From contig NZ_FOBF01000001.1 of assembly GCF_900109355.1 (NCBI RefSeq), positions 62,001 to 126,000 on the forward strand: a stretch of 64,000 bases of DNA. The letters run 5' to 3'. Below are positions 34,890-43,439 of the stretch, in pieces (position 1 is the first letter of the stretch; each line of letters starts with the position of its first letter). The notes beneath the pieces are model-generated. The model did no database searches. It was not told the DNA's origin and saw nothing but the letters and a program-made list of their open reading frames with translations. Origin of the DNA: Nonomuraea pusilla. GTDB lineage: Bacteria; Actinomycetota; Actinomycetes; Streptosporangiales; Streptosporangiaceae. Both the position numbers and the translations under genes were made by a program.

Positions 34890-34976
34890 CCGTCGGCCGG
34901 TTCACCCGCGCGCTGGCCGGTTGGCCGTCGGCCGGTTCACCCGCGCGCCGGCCGGTTGGCCGACGGCCGGTTCACC
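34890..34976. repeat. 35-bp tandem repeat at the end of the aldo/keto reductase gene
   Basis: Two full units (34890-34924 and 34925-34959, one mismatch) and a 17-base partial unit (34960-34976). The partial unit holds the stop codon (34972-34974) of the minus-strand gene, so the repeat looks like outward amplification of that gene's end. Confidence 0.9.
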
Positions 34977-35940
34977 AGGCGTAGTCCTCCGGCGCGGTGC
35001 GGTGCCCGGGGAAGATCTCGTCGAGAGTGGCGAGCGCCTGCTCGTCGAGGTCGATCTCCAGGGTGCGCATGCTGCCTTCGAGCTGCTCGACCGTACGCGG
35101 GCCGATGATCGGCGCGGTGACGGCGGGCCGCCTGAGCAGCCAGGCCAGGGCCACGTAGGCGGGGTCCTCGCCCAGTTCGTCGCAGAACTTCTCGTACCGC
35201 TCGATCTTGTCGCGGTGCTTCTCCAGCTCCTTGACCATGTGGTCGGCGGCGGAGCGGCCCTTGTCCATCTTGCGCAGCACGCCGCCGAGCAGGCCGCCGG
35301 CGAGCGGGCTCCACGGGATGACGCCGAGGCCGTAGTCCTCGCAGGCGGGCAGCACCTCCAGCTCCACCGCGCGGGTGAGCAGGTTGTAGTGGCTCTGCTC
35401 GCTGACCAGGCCGAACGTGCCCCGGCGCGCGGCGGTCTCCTGCGCCTTGGCGATGTGCCAGCCGGCGAAGTTCGACGAGCCGACGTAGAGGATCTTGCCC
35501 TGCGCGCGCAGGACCTCCATCGCCTCCCAGAACTCGTCGAACGGGGTGTTCCTGTCGATGTGGTGCGCCTGGTAGATGTCGATGTAGTCGGTCTGCAGGC
35601 GCTTGAGCGACGCGTCGCAGGCGCGCCGGATGTTCAGCGCCGACAGCTTGTCCTCGTTCGGCCAGTCGCCCATGGAGCCGTACAGCTTGGTCGCGACGAC
35701 GGTCTTCTCCCGGCGGCCGCCGCCCTGGGCGAACCAGCGGCCGAGGATCTGCTCGGTGACGCCTTCGCCCTTCTTCCAGCCGTAGACGTTCGCCGTGTCG
35801 AAGAAGTTGATGCCCAGCTCGTGAGCCCTGTCCATGATCGCGAAGGAGTCTTCCTCCGAGGTCACCGGACCGAAGTTCATGGTGCCGAGGCAGAGCGGGC
35901 TCACCTGGAGCCCGCTGCGTCCGAGGTTGACGTAGTCCAT
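34972..35940 (-). CDS. Aldo/keto reductase
   Basis: A 322-residue NADPH-dependent (beta/alpha)8-barrel oxidoreductase. The catalytic tetrad is visible: Asp48 and Tyr53 (FFDTANVYG), Lys85 (VATKLYG) and His in QAHHID (126/127). Cofactor-site sequences SEQSHYNLL, IPWSPLAGG and IIGPRTVEQ are present. It belongs to the general-stress/YdjG-like group and its substrate is unknown. ATG 35940. The C terminus APEDYAW is followed directly by tandem-repeat DNA. Confidence 0.92.
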   Translation of the reverse strand: MDYVNLGRSGLQVSPLCLGTMNFGPVTSEEDSFAIMDRAHELGINFFDTANVYGWKKGEGVTEQILGRWFAQGGGRREKTVVATKLYGSMGDWPNEDKLSALNIRRACDASLKRLQTDYIDIYQAHHIDRNTPFDEFWEAMEVLRAQGKILYVGSSNFAGWHIAKAQETAARRGTFGLVSEQSHYNLLTRAVELEVLPACEDYGLGVIPWSPLAGGLLGGVLRKMDKGRSAADHMVKELEKHRDKIERYEKFCDELGEDPAYVALAWLLRRPAVTAPIIGPRTVEQLEGSMRTLEIDLDEQALATLDEIFPGHRTAPEDYAW

Positions 35941-36084
35941 GACTCAACCCTAAGGACCTGGAGCGCACTCCAGGCCAGACGGTGGCTTCATGATCTCCGC
36001 CGCCCTCCTGCGCGCCGCGGTCCCCTTCTTCCTCACATGCGCGATGGAGGGGAGAGGGGGCCGCCGGTGGGGCATGATGGCGGA

Positions 36085-37074
36085 GTGGGGGATGTGCTGC
36101 TTCGTGTGATGGGCGGGCTGGCGCTGGGGTGCGCGCTGCCCGCGGCGCCCGCGCTGGCCGACGAGGGCCCGCAGAAGGTGTTCACGTTCAAGGATCCGCG
36201 CATCACCGAGTCCAGCGGGCTCGCGCCGTCGCCGACGCGTGACGGCGTCTACTACACCCACAACGACAGCTCGGCCGCGCCCGTCTTCTACGCGGTCGGC
36301 TCCGACGGCCGGACGAAGGCGACGTTCCGCCTGCGCGGGGCCGAGGCGCGCGACTGGGAGGCCATGGCGGCCGTGAAGGACCCTGCCACGGGACGCGGCG
36401 TGCTGTGGTTCGCCGACATCGGCGACAACCAGGACTCCTGGCCCGACGTCTCGGTGTACCGGGTGGACGAGCCGGAGACGCTGCGCGACGCCACCCTGAC
36501 GGCCACGCGCTACCGGCTGCGCTACGCCGACGGCCCGCGCAACGCGGAGGGCATCATGGTGCACCCCGGCACCGGCCGCCTGTACGTGGTGTCGAAGCAG
36601 TTCGCGGGGTCGGTGTACGCGGCGCCGAAGAAGCTGCGCGCGGACCGCACGAACGTGCTGCGCCGCGTGGCCGCCGCGCCCATCATGGCCACCGACGCCG
36701 CCTACGCCCCCGACGGGTCGTCGTACGTGGTGCGGACGTACATCTCGGCCACGCTGTACCGGCCGTCCGGCGAGATGATCGCCAGGGTGTCGATGCCGGA
36801 GTTGAAGCAGGCGGAGTCGATCGCGTACACGCGGGACGGCCGCTACCTGCTGACCGGTTCTGAAGGCGCGAACAGCCCGGTCTACCGGGTGCCGATCCCG
36901 GCGCGCGACCGCCAGGCGAAGGCGGTGCGCACCGTGACGGCGACGCCGTCCACGCGGCCGGTCGCGAAGCAGACGCCCAGGGAGGGGCTGTCGGGCAGGG
37001 ACGTGCTGGTCTGGCTGGCCGCGGCGGCGGGCGCGACCGGCATGATCACCTTTCTCGCGCGCCGCACCCGCTGA
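36085..37074 (+). CDS. Membrane-anchored secreted beta-propeller-like protein
   Basis: A 329-residue protein with a signal peptide (cleavage near ALADE, residue 26) and a C-terminal membrane segment followed by RRTR. The outer part has repeated propeller-like blocks: ITESSGLAPS, YTHNDSS, EAMAAVKDP, WFADIGDN, EGIMVHPGTGRLYVVSK and QAESIAYTRDGRYLLTGSEG. This pattern resembles SdiA-regulated/phytase-like propellers; enzyme activity is not shown. The type I C-terminal anchor with Arg-rich tail suggests it stays attached to the membrane. The start is GTG 36085; GTG 36094 is possible. Confidence 0.7.
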   Translation: MGDVLLRVMGGLALGCALPAAPALADEGPQKVFTFKDPRITESSGLAPSPTRDGVYYTHNDSSAAPVFYAVGSDGRTKATFRLRGAEARDWEAMAAVKDPATGRGVLWFADIGDNQDSWPDVSVYRVDEPETLRDATLTATRYRLRYADGPRNAEGIMVHPGTGRLYVVSKQFAGSVYAAPKKLRADRTNVLRRVAAAPIMATDAAYAPDGSSYVVRTYISATLYRPSGEMIARVSMPELKQAESIAYTRDGRYLLTGSEGANSPVYRVPIPARDRQAKAVRTVTATPSTRPVAKQTPREGLSGRDVLVWLAAAAGATGMITFLARRTR

Positions 37075-37085
37075 GCCGGGCCCGC

Positions 37086-37466
37086 TCACATCCGCATGGT
37101 GAACATGTCGCCGCGCAGCGCCCGTTCCACCACGGCGATGGCGCGGGAGAGCCGCACCAGGCGCGGCCCCTCCTGCCGGTAGGCGTCGAGCACGGCCTCG
37201 ACGGCGTGCGGCGGCAGGTGGCCCTTGAGCTCGACCGCGGCGCCCCGGTAGCCGGCGCGGGCGGCCTCCACGGCCGACTGGACGTGCTGGCGGGCCATCC
37301 TGGCCAGCGCGACGGGATGCCGCCGCAGCACCTCGTAGGCGCGGTAGTCGGGCGGCACGGCGTCGAGCAGCCAGGCCACGGCGGACGTCTCCCAGTCGGG
37401 GACGCTCGGCGGGCGGACCTCGGCGGGCCACTCCGGCGGGACGTACATGCCTCCCATCGTACTCAT
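37086..37466 (-). CDS. Conserved actinobacterial protein of unknown function
   Basis: A soluble protein of about 126 residues beginning YVPPEWPAEVRPP after a Met-rich start, with helical sequence such as AVAWLLDAVPPDYRAY and VLRRHPVALARMARQHV. I recall similar short proteins in other actinomycetes but know of no function. Start codons at 37466, 37457 and 37448 are all possible; 37466 is given because the closest ribosome-binding-like sequence leaves too little spacing for the last one. It is convergent with the propeller gene. Confidence 0.55.
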   Translation of the reverse strand: MSTMGGMYVPPEWPAEVRPPSVPDWETSAVAWLLDAVPPDYRAYEVLRRHPVALARMARQHVQSAVEAARAGYRGAAVELKGHLPPHAVEAVLDAYRQEGPRLVRLSRAIAVVERALRGDMFTMRM

Positions 37467-37549
37467 GTTCGATTCTGGGCTTAGGCGGCGGTTTGGCCAC
37501 ATTGTTCAGGTCGCCGGATGGTTCGCAGCAAAGTAGGCACACTTAAGTC

Positions 37550-38749
37550 GTGACCGACAAGACGGAGAAGATCGGGGTCGTGGGGGCGGGCATCGTCGGC
37601 CTGGCGGTGGCCCGCGAGCTGGCCGTCACGCGGGGCGCCGAGGTGACCGTGCTGGAGAAGGAGGACCGCGCGGGCGCCCACCAGACGGGGCACAACAGCG
37701 GCGTCGTCCACGCCGGGATCTACTACCCGCCCGGCTCGCTCAAGGCCAGGCTCTGCCGGGAGGGCGTGGCGCTGCTCAAGGAGTACTGCGCCGGGCACGG
37801 GCTGCCGTACCAGGAGGTGGGCAAGCTCGTCGTGGCGAGCACCAGGGCCGAGCGGCCGCTGCTCAAGGCGCTCGCCGAGCGGGCGCGCGCCAACGGCGTG
37901 CCGGACGTCGCCGAGCTGGACGCCCTCGGGCTGCGCGAGGTCGAGCCGCACGCCGTCGGCGTGGCCGCGATCCACTCGCCGCGCACCGCCATCGCCGACT
38001 TCCCCGCCGTCGCCCGCAGGCTCGCGCTCGACCTGGACGAACTGGGCGGCTCCGTACGGCTCGGCCACCCGGTGCGGGCGATCAGGGAGACCGCGGCGGG
38101 CGTCGAGGTCATGGCGGGCGGGCGGAGGTTCGTCTTCGACCGGCTCGTGGTGTGCGCGGGCCTCGGCACCGACACGGTCGCCCGGATGGCCGGGCACCCG
38201 GGCGACGTACGGATCGTCCCGTTCCGCGGCGAGTACTACGCGCTGGCCGGATCGGCCAGGGAGCTGGTGCGCGGTCTCGTCTACCCGGTGCCCGACCCGC
38301 GCTACCCGTTCCTCGGCGTGCACCTGACCAGGCGCGTCGACGGCGAGGTGCTGGTGGGGCCCAACGCCGTGCTCGCGCTCGCCTACGAGGGGTACACCCG
38401 CACCGATGTGCGCGACGCCGCCCGCGTCCTCGGCTGGCCCGGTACGCTGCGCATGGCCCGCGCCCACTGGCGCACCGGCGTCAAGGAGGTGTACGGCTCG
38501 CTGGCCAGGAGCGCCTTCGTCAAGGCGGCCCGCCGGTACGTCCCCGAGCTGGCGGCCGGCGACCTCGTACGCGCCGAGAGCGGGGTGCGCGCGCAGGCGG
38601 TGGCGCGTGACGGCGCGCTGGTCGACGACTTCGTGGTGGACGTGCACGGCCGGGTGGTGCTGGTGCGCAACGCGCCCTCGCCGGCCGCCACCTCCAGCCT
38701 CGCCATCGCCCGGCATATTGCCGGAATTGTCCCAGCACTCGTCCGATGA
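37550..38749 (+). CDS. lhgO: L-2-hydroxyglutarate oxidase (LhgO, FAD)
   Basis: A 399-residue FAD-dependent oxidase/dehydrogenase that turns L-2-hydroxyglutarate into 2-oxoglutarate and so repairs a metabolic side product. It shows the N-terminal dinucleotide fold IGVVGAGIVGLAVARELA, the family motif HNSGVVHAGIYYPPGSLKA, EYYAL, and VLVGPNAVLA. The C-terminal SPAATSSLAIARHI binds FAD. GTG 37550 is just before the FAD fold. The response-regulator gene follows after 14 bases and could be in the same transcript, but there is no functional link. Confidence 0.92.
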   Translation: MTDKTEKIGVVGAGIVGLAVARELAVTRGAEVTVLEKEDRAGAHQTGHNSGVVHAGIYYPPGSLKARLCREGVALLKEYCAGHGLPYQEVGKLVVASTRAERPLLKALAERARANGVPDVAELDALGLREVEPHAVGVAAIHSPRTAIADFPAVARRLALDLDELGGSVRLGHPVRAIRETAAGVEVMAGGRRFVFDRLVVCAGLGTDTVARMAGHPGDVRIVPFRGEYYALAGSARELVRGLVYPVPDPRYPFLGVHLTRRVDGEVLVGPNAVLALAYEGYTRTDVRDAARVLGWPGTLRMARAHWRTGVKEVYGSLARSAFVKAARRYVPELAAGDLVRAESGVRAQAVARDGALVDDFVVDVHGRVVLVRNAPSPAATSSLAIARHIAGIVPALVR

Positions 38750-38763
38750 GGGCATCCTAGGAC

Positions 38764-39459
38764 GTGATGGAAGCACGCCTGCTGATCGTCGAGGACGACC
38801 CCAACATCCTCGAACTCCTCGCCGCGAGCCTCAGGTTCGCGGGTTTCGACGTGACCACCGCGAAGAGCGGGCTCGACGCGGTCGCCGCCGTCCAGCGGCA
38901 CCGGCCCGACCTCGTCGTGCTCGACGTCATGCTGCCCGACCTCGACGGGTTCGAGATCGTCCAGCGGCTGCGCGGCGGCGGCGTCCACACGCCCGTCGTG
39001 TTCCTCACCGCCCGCGACGAGACCGAGGACAAGATCCGCGGCCTCACCCTCGGCGGCGACGACTACGTGACCAAGCCGTTCAGCCTGGAGGAGGTGATCG
39101 CCAGGATCCACGCGGTGCTGCGCCGCACCGCGGGCGAGTCGCAGGCGCCGCCGCCCAGGCTGACGTTCGCCGACATCGAGCTGGACGAGGAGAGCCACGA
39201 GGTGTGGCGCGGCGGCACGGCGGTCCCGCTGTCGCCCACCGAGTTCAAGCTGCTGCGCTACTTCATGACGAACGCCGGCCGGGTGCTGTCCAAGCCGCAG
39301 ATCCTCGACCACGTCTGGGACTACGACTTCCGCGGCGAGGTCGGCATCGTCGAGTCGTACGTGTCCGTGCTCCGCCGCAAGATCGACAACCGCAGCCCGA
39401 GGCTCATCCACACCCTGCGCGGTGTCGGGTACGTTCTGCGCCAGCCGCCGAGCCCCTGA
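38764..39459 (+). CDS. OmpR-family response regulator
   Basis: A 231-residue regulator. Receiver domain: acidic pair Asp11/Asp12, phosphorylation site Asp54 in VVLDVMLPDLDG, Thr82 and Lys104. Winged-helix DNA-binding domain from about 130, with SPTEFKLLRYFM and VESYVSVLRRKID. GTG 38764 and ATG 38767 are equally possible. The stop overlaps the kinase ATG (TGATG), so they are translationally coupled and form a pair. It probably also binds the 11-bp direct repeats at 40869-40912. Confidence 0.93.
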   Translation: MMEARLLIVEDDPNILELLAASLRFAGFDVTTAKSGLDAVAAVQRHRPDLVVLDVMLPDLDGFEIVQRLRGGGVHTPVVFLTARDETEDKIRGLTLGGDDYVTKPFSLEEVIARIHAVLRRTAGESQAPPPRLTFADIELDEESHEVWRGGTAVPLSPTEFKLLRYFMTNAGRVLSKPQILDHVWDYDFRGEVGIVESYVSVLRRKIDNRSPRLIHTLRGVGYVLRQPPSP

Positions 39460-40871
39460 TGCGCGGCATGCCGCTGAGGATCAAGCTCATCGCCTCCATG
39501 CTGGCCCTGCTCGGGTTCGGCATGACGTTCGTGGGCCTGGTGAGCGTGTCGGTCCTGCACGGCTACCTGATGGACCGCGTCGACAGCCAGCTCGCCCTGC
39601 TGTCCGTACGCATGCACAAGAAGCTGCTGAACGACTCCAGGAGGGACAGGGCGGCCGCCGACCGGCCGCTGCTCATCGAGTCCGACGCGATCGTGCTGGT
39701 CAAGGAGCCCGACGGCGGGTTCACCGCGATGCTGAACGACCGCGACGTCGACGCCAAGCCCAGGCCGGTGCTGGCGGCGGCGCCCGGCGGCGACCCCTAC
39801 ACCGCGCCCGCGGTCTCCGGCGACGGCGAGTGGCGGGTGCTGGAGGCGACCGTACGCGACCGGCTGCTCGTCGTGGCCGTGGACCTGGAGGAGGTCGACG
39901 CCATCACCCGGCGGCTGGTCCTCATCGAGCTGCTGGGCGGCGGCGGCATCCTGCTGATCCTCGCCGTCGTCGGCATCCAGATCGTCCGGCGCAGCATGCG
40001 CCCGCTCGCCGAGATCGAGCGCACGGCCGAGACCATCGCCGCCGGCGAGCTGGGCCGGCGCGTCCCGGACGGCGACCCGCGCACCGAGGTCGGCCGCCTC
40101 GCCACCGCGCTGAACGGCATGCTCGCCCAGATCGAGGCCGCCTTCGCCGCGCGGTCGGCGTCGGAGGAGGCGGCCAGGCGCTCCGAGGACCGCATGCGGC
40201 AGTTCGTCGGCGACGCCTCGCACGAGCTGCGCACCCCGCTCACGTCCATCCGCGGCTTCGCCGAGTACGCCAGGCAGAACCCGTCCGCGGACCCGGCCGA
40301 GCTGATGGGCCGCGTCGAGCAGGCGGCGGGCCGGATGAGCCTGCTCGTGGACGACCTGCTGCTGCTCGCCAGGGTGGACCAGCAGCGGCCGCTGCAGATG
40401 CGGCCCGTGGACATGCTGGCGCTGGCCGCCGACGCCGTGCAGGACGCGAAGATCCTCGCCCCTGACCGGACGATCGCGCTGGAGGTGTCGGGCGGGGCCG
40501 CCCTCATCGTGTCGGGCGACGAGGTGCGGCTGCGCCAGGTCGTCTCGAACCTCATGTCGAACGCGCTCGTCCACACCGACCCAGGCACGCCCGTCACCGT
40601 CAGGGCGGGCGCGGGGGGCGGCGTCGTGTACGTGGAGGTCGCCGACAAGGGCCCCGGGCTCACTCCGGAACAGGTCGAGCACGTCTTCGAACGCTTCTAC
40701 CGCGCCGACTCCGCCAGGTCGCGCCGCAGGTCGGGCGACGACAGGGGCAGCGGGCTCGGCCTGGCCATCGTGCAGGCGCTCGTCCAGGCCCACGGCGGGA
40801 CGGTGACCGTCACCAGCGCGCCGGGCGACGGCGCCACGTTCCGCGTGGAGCTCCCGCCGGCCCTGGACTGA
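39459..40871 (+). CDS. Membrane sensor histidine kinase (HAMP, HisKA, HATPase)
   Basis: A 470-residue kinase. Membrane helix about 10-33, an external sensor of some 115 residues, second helix about 152-175, HAMP to about 230, H-box DASHELRTPLTSIRGF (His near 252), N-box NLMSNALVHT, G-boxes DKGPGL and GSGLGLAIV. The sensor domain has no domain I know; its charged content gives no clear signal. It phosphorylates the regulator encoded just upstream. TGA at 40869-40871 lies inside the direct-repeat operator. Confidence 0.93.
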   Translation: MRGMPLRIKLIASMLALLGFGMTFVGLVSVSVLHGYLMDRVDSQLALLSVRMHKKLLNDSRRDRAAADRPLLIESDAIVLVKEPDGGFTAMLNDRDVDAKPRPVLAAAPGGDPYTAPAVSGDGEWRVLEATVRDRLLVVAVDLEEVDAITRRLVLIELLGGGGILLILAVVGIQIVRRSMRPLAEIERTAETIAAGELGRRVPDGDPRTEVGRLATALNGMLAQIEAAFAARSASEEAARRSEDRMRQFVGDASHELRTPLTSIRGFAEYARQNPSADPAELMGRVEQAAGRMSLLVDDLLLLARVDQQRPLQMRPVDMLALAADAVQDAKILAPDRTIALEVSGGAALIVSGDEVRLRQVVSNLMSNALVHTDPGTPVTVRAGAGGGVVYVEVADKGPGLTPEQVEHVFERFYRADSARSRRRSGDDRGSGLGLAIVQALVQAHGGTVTVTSAPGDGATFRVELPPALD

Positions 40872-40912
40872 GCTTGGAGTGAGCTTGGAGTCGGCGTTCA
40901 GGCAACGCTCAG
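40869..40912 (+). promoter_or_regulatory. 11-bp direct repeats: probable OmpR-family operator
   Basis: TGAGCTTGGAG occurs twice head to tail (40869-40879, 40880-40890), followed in the same 11-base phase by TCGGCGTTCAG and GCAACGCTCAG (40891-40901, 40902-40912). Direct repeats at one helical turn are the usual site for OmpR/PhoB regulators, and the second pair has the TTCAG/CTCAG pattern seen with MprA/TcrA-like regulators. It lies upstream of the second regulator gene. Confidence 0.55.
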
Positions 40913-40934
40913 GTCGCTGCGCCAGTCTGGGAAG

Positions 40935-41615
40935 GTGACGAATCCCGAGGCGCTGATCATGGTGGTGGACGACGAGCCCAGCATCAGGGACCTGCTCTCG
41001 GCGAGCCTGCGTTTCTCCGGCTTCGACGTGCTGACCGCGGCCGACGGCGAGGAGGCCGTCGAGGTGGCCGGCCGCGCCTCGCCGGACCTCGTGGTGCTCG
41101 ACGTGATGCTGCCCGACCTCGACGGGTTCGAGGTGGCCAGGCGCATCGACGCCCCCGTGCTGTTCCTGACCGCGCGCGACGCCACCGAGGACAAGATCGC
41201 CGGGCTGCGCGTGGGCGACGACTACGTGACCAAGCCGTTCAGCCTGGAGGAGGTCCAGGCCAGGATCCGGGCCGTGCTGCGGCGTACCAGGGGTGAGGGC
41301 TCGCCCGCGACCCGGCTGAAGGTGGCCGACCTCGAACTGGACGAGGACGCCCGCGAGGTGTGGCGGGCGGGCCGGCAGGTACGGCTGTCGCCGACCGAGT
41401 TCAAGCTGCTGCACTACTTCATGGTCAACGCCGGCCGGGCGCTGTCGAAGGCGCAGATCCTCGACCACGTCTGGAACTACGACTTCGGCGGCGACGCCGG
41501 AGTGGTCGAGTCGTACGTGTCGTACCTGCGGCGCAAGGTGGACGACGTCGAGCCGCGCCTCATCCACACCCTGCGCAGCGTCGGATACGTGCTCAGGGAG
41601 CCGCCGGCGGGCTAG
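40935..41615 (+). CDS. Second OmpR-family response regulator with shortened receiver
   Basis: A 226-residue regulator similar to that at 38764 throughout. It keeps Asp12/Asp13, Asp56 as phosphorylation site, Thr79, Lys100 and an intact winged helix (SPTEFKLLHYFM, VESYVSYLRRKVD). Compared with its neighbour it lacks five residues between alpha3 and beta4 (RRIDAPVLFL against RLRGGGVHTPVVFL) and one Gly in the alpha4 lead (VGDD against LGGDD). Both changes touch the dimerisation and switch face. No kinase lies downstream; it may be a duplicated regulator driven by the upstream kinase. GTG 40935 has GGGAAG in front. Confidence 0.88.
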   Translation: MTNPEALIMVVDDEPSIRDLLSASLRFSGFDVLTAADGEEAVEVAGRASPDLVVLDVMLPDLDGFEVARRIDAPVLFLTARDATEDKIAGLRVGDDYVTKPFSLEEVQARIRAVLRRTRGEGSPATRLKVADLELDEDAREVWRAGRQVRLSPTEFKLLHYFMVNAGRALSKAQILDHVWNYDFGGDAGVVESYVSYLRRKVDDVEPRLIHTLRSVGYVLREPPAG

Positions 41616-41624
41616 CGTGGCGGT

Positions 41625-43439
41625 ATGGACCTGCTCGGCGCGCTGGAGTCGCTGCGCCGCCCGCTGGACCGCGACCTGTTCCCGCTCGTGGTGGGGGAGA
41701 CCGCGGCCGACCGGCGCGCGCTGCGCGAGCTGGCCGGGCAGCTCGACGACTACCTGCTGCCGCGGCTGCGCGCCATCGACGCGCCGCTGCTCGCCGTCGT
41801 CGGCGGGTCCACGGGAGCGGGCAAGTCCACGCTGGTCAACTCGCTCGTCGGGGCCGACGTGGCCGAACCCGGCGTGCTGCGGCCCACGACGCTGGTGCCC
41901 ACGCTCGTCGTGAACCCGGCCGACCGCGACTGGTTCATGGGGCAGAACGTCCTCCCCGGGCTCTCGCGCGCCACCGGGGAGGGCCCTGGCGCGCTGCGCG
42001 TCGTCGCCTGCGAGACGGTCGGGGCCGGGCTGGCGCTGCTCGACGCGCCCGACATCGACTCCGTGGTGACCTCCAACCGCGAGCTGGCCGCGCAGCTCCT
42101 CGCCGCCGCCGACCTGTGGCTGTTCGTCACCACCGCCGCCAGGTACGCCGACGAGGTGCCCTGGAGCTTCCTGCGCTCGGCGCGCGAACGCAGCACCGCG
42201 CTGGCCGTCGTCCTCGACCGCGTGCCGTCCGAGGCCGTCGAGCCGGTCACCCGCGACCTGGAACGCCTCCTCGTCGCCAACGGGCTCGACGGCACCCGCC
42301 TGTTCACCGTCACCGAGGCCGCGCTGCCTGACGAGAAGGCGCGGCTGCCCGCCGAGTCGGTGCGGCCCGTCGCCGACTGGCTCGCCGCGCTGGCCGCCGA
42401 CGCCGCCGAACGGTCACGCGTCGTGCGCCAGACGCTGTCGGGCGCGCTCGACAGCCTCGCCACCCGGGTGCCCGCGCTCGCGTCCGCCGTCGAACGCCAG
42501 CAGTCCGCCTTCGACGGCCTGCGCGCCATCGTCACCGCCGCGTACGCGAGCGGCATGGCCGACTTCGACGAGGGCATGCGCGACGGCTCGCTGCTGCGCG
42601 GCGAGGTGCTGGCCCGCTGGCAGGACTTCATCGGCACCGGCGATCTCATGCGCTCGCTGGAGAGCCGCGTCGGCCGGCTGCGCGACCGCCTGGTCGGCTT
42701 CTTCACGGGGCGCGTCCCCTCCGCCGAGCTCAGGGACGCGCTGGAGAGCGGCGTGGAGTCCCTCATCAGGGGCGCGGCCGACGGCGCCGCCGAACGCGCG
42801 CTCGAAGGCTGGGGCGCCGCGCCCGGAGGCCCCGACCTGCTCGACCGCATCGGCCCGATGGAGGCGGCGCGGCTCGGCCGCGCCTCGCCCGACGTCGGCA
42901 GGCGCGCCGAGGCGGCCGTGCGCAGCTGGCAGGAGTTCGTCCTCGACCTGGTACGCGAGGAGGGCGCCGAGCGGCGCACCACCGCCAGGCTGGCCTCCTT
43001 CGGCGTGAACGGCGCCGGGCTGCTGCTCATGCTCGGCGTGTTCGCCTCCACCGGAGGGCTGACCGGCATCGAGGTGGGCATCGCTGGCGGCACGAGCGTG
43101 CTGTCGCAGAAGCTGCTCGAAGCCGTCTTCGGCGACCAGGCCGTGCGCTCGCTGACCGTACGGGCCCGCGAGGACCTGCGCGTACGGGTGCGGGCGCTGC
43201 TCGACGACGAGTCGGCCCGCTTCACCGGCCGCCTGGAGGCCGTCGAACCGCCCCCCGGCACCGCCGCCGCGCTGCGCGAGGCGCTGCGCTCCGTCGCGGC
43301 CCACCGCGCCGAACTGCCCGCGGCGAGACCCGGGGAGGGCGGCGCCGCGCCGTCCGCCGGGAGGTCTCAGGAGGGTGGCGCCGGGCTGCCCGGGGAAGGC
43401 GGGCCGCCGCCCGGCGACACACCGGTGGAGGGCCCGTGA
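41625..43439 (+). CDS. Dynamin-like GTPase, first of a pair
   Basis: A 604-residue GTPase with P-loop GGSTGAGKSTLVNSL (60-72), switch I RPTTLVPT, and a G3 region LALLDAPDIDS. A long helical part follows, with two hydrophobic stretches (about 460-500) that could dip into the membrane. A Pro/Gly-rich tail of 45 residues ends it. This is the actinobacterial dynamin/YfjP-like class; related pairs help membrane remodelling in sporulation-specific division in streptomycetes, so a role at the septum or membrane is possible. Its stop overlaps the next gene's GTG, so the two are made together. Confidence 0.85.
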   Translation: MDLLGALESLRRPLDRDLFPLVVGETAADRRALRELAGQLDDYLLPRLRAIDAPLLAVVGGSTGAGKSTLVNSLVGADVAEPGVLRPTTLVPTLVVNPADRDWFMGQNVLPGLSRATGEGPGALRVVACETVGAGLALLDAPDIDSVVTSNRELAAQLLAAADLWLFVTTAARYADEVPWSFLRSARERSTALAVVLDRVPSEAVEPVTRDLERLLVANGLDGTRLFTVTEAALPDEKARLPAESVRPVADWLAALAADAAERSRVVRQTLSGALDSLATRVPALASAVERQQSAFDGLRAIVTAAYASGMADFDEGMRDGSLLRGEVLARWQDFIGTGDLMRSLESRVGRLRDRLVGFFTGRVPSAELRDALESGVESLIRGAADGAAERALEGWGAAPGGPDLLDRIGPMEAARLGRASPDVGRRAEAAVRSWQEFVLDLVREEGAERRTTARLASFGVNGAGLLLMLGVFASTGGLTGIEVGIAGGTSVLSQKLLEAVFGDQAVRSLTVRAREDLRVRVRALLDDESARFTGRLEAVEPPPGTAAALREALRSVAAHRAELPAARPGEGGAAPSAGRSQEGGAGLPGEGGPPPGDTPVEGP

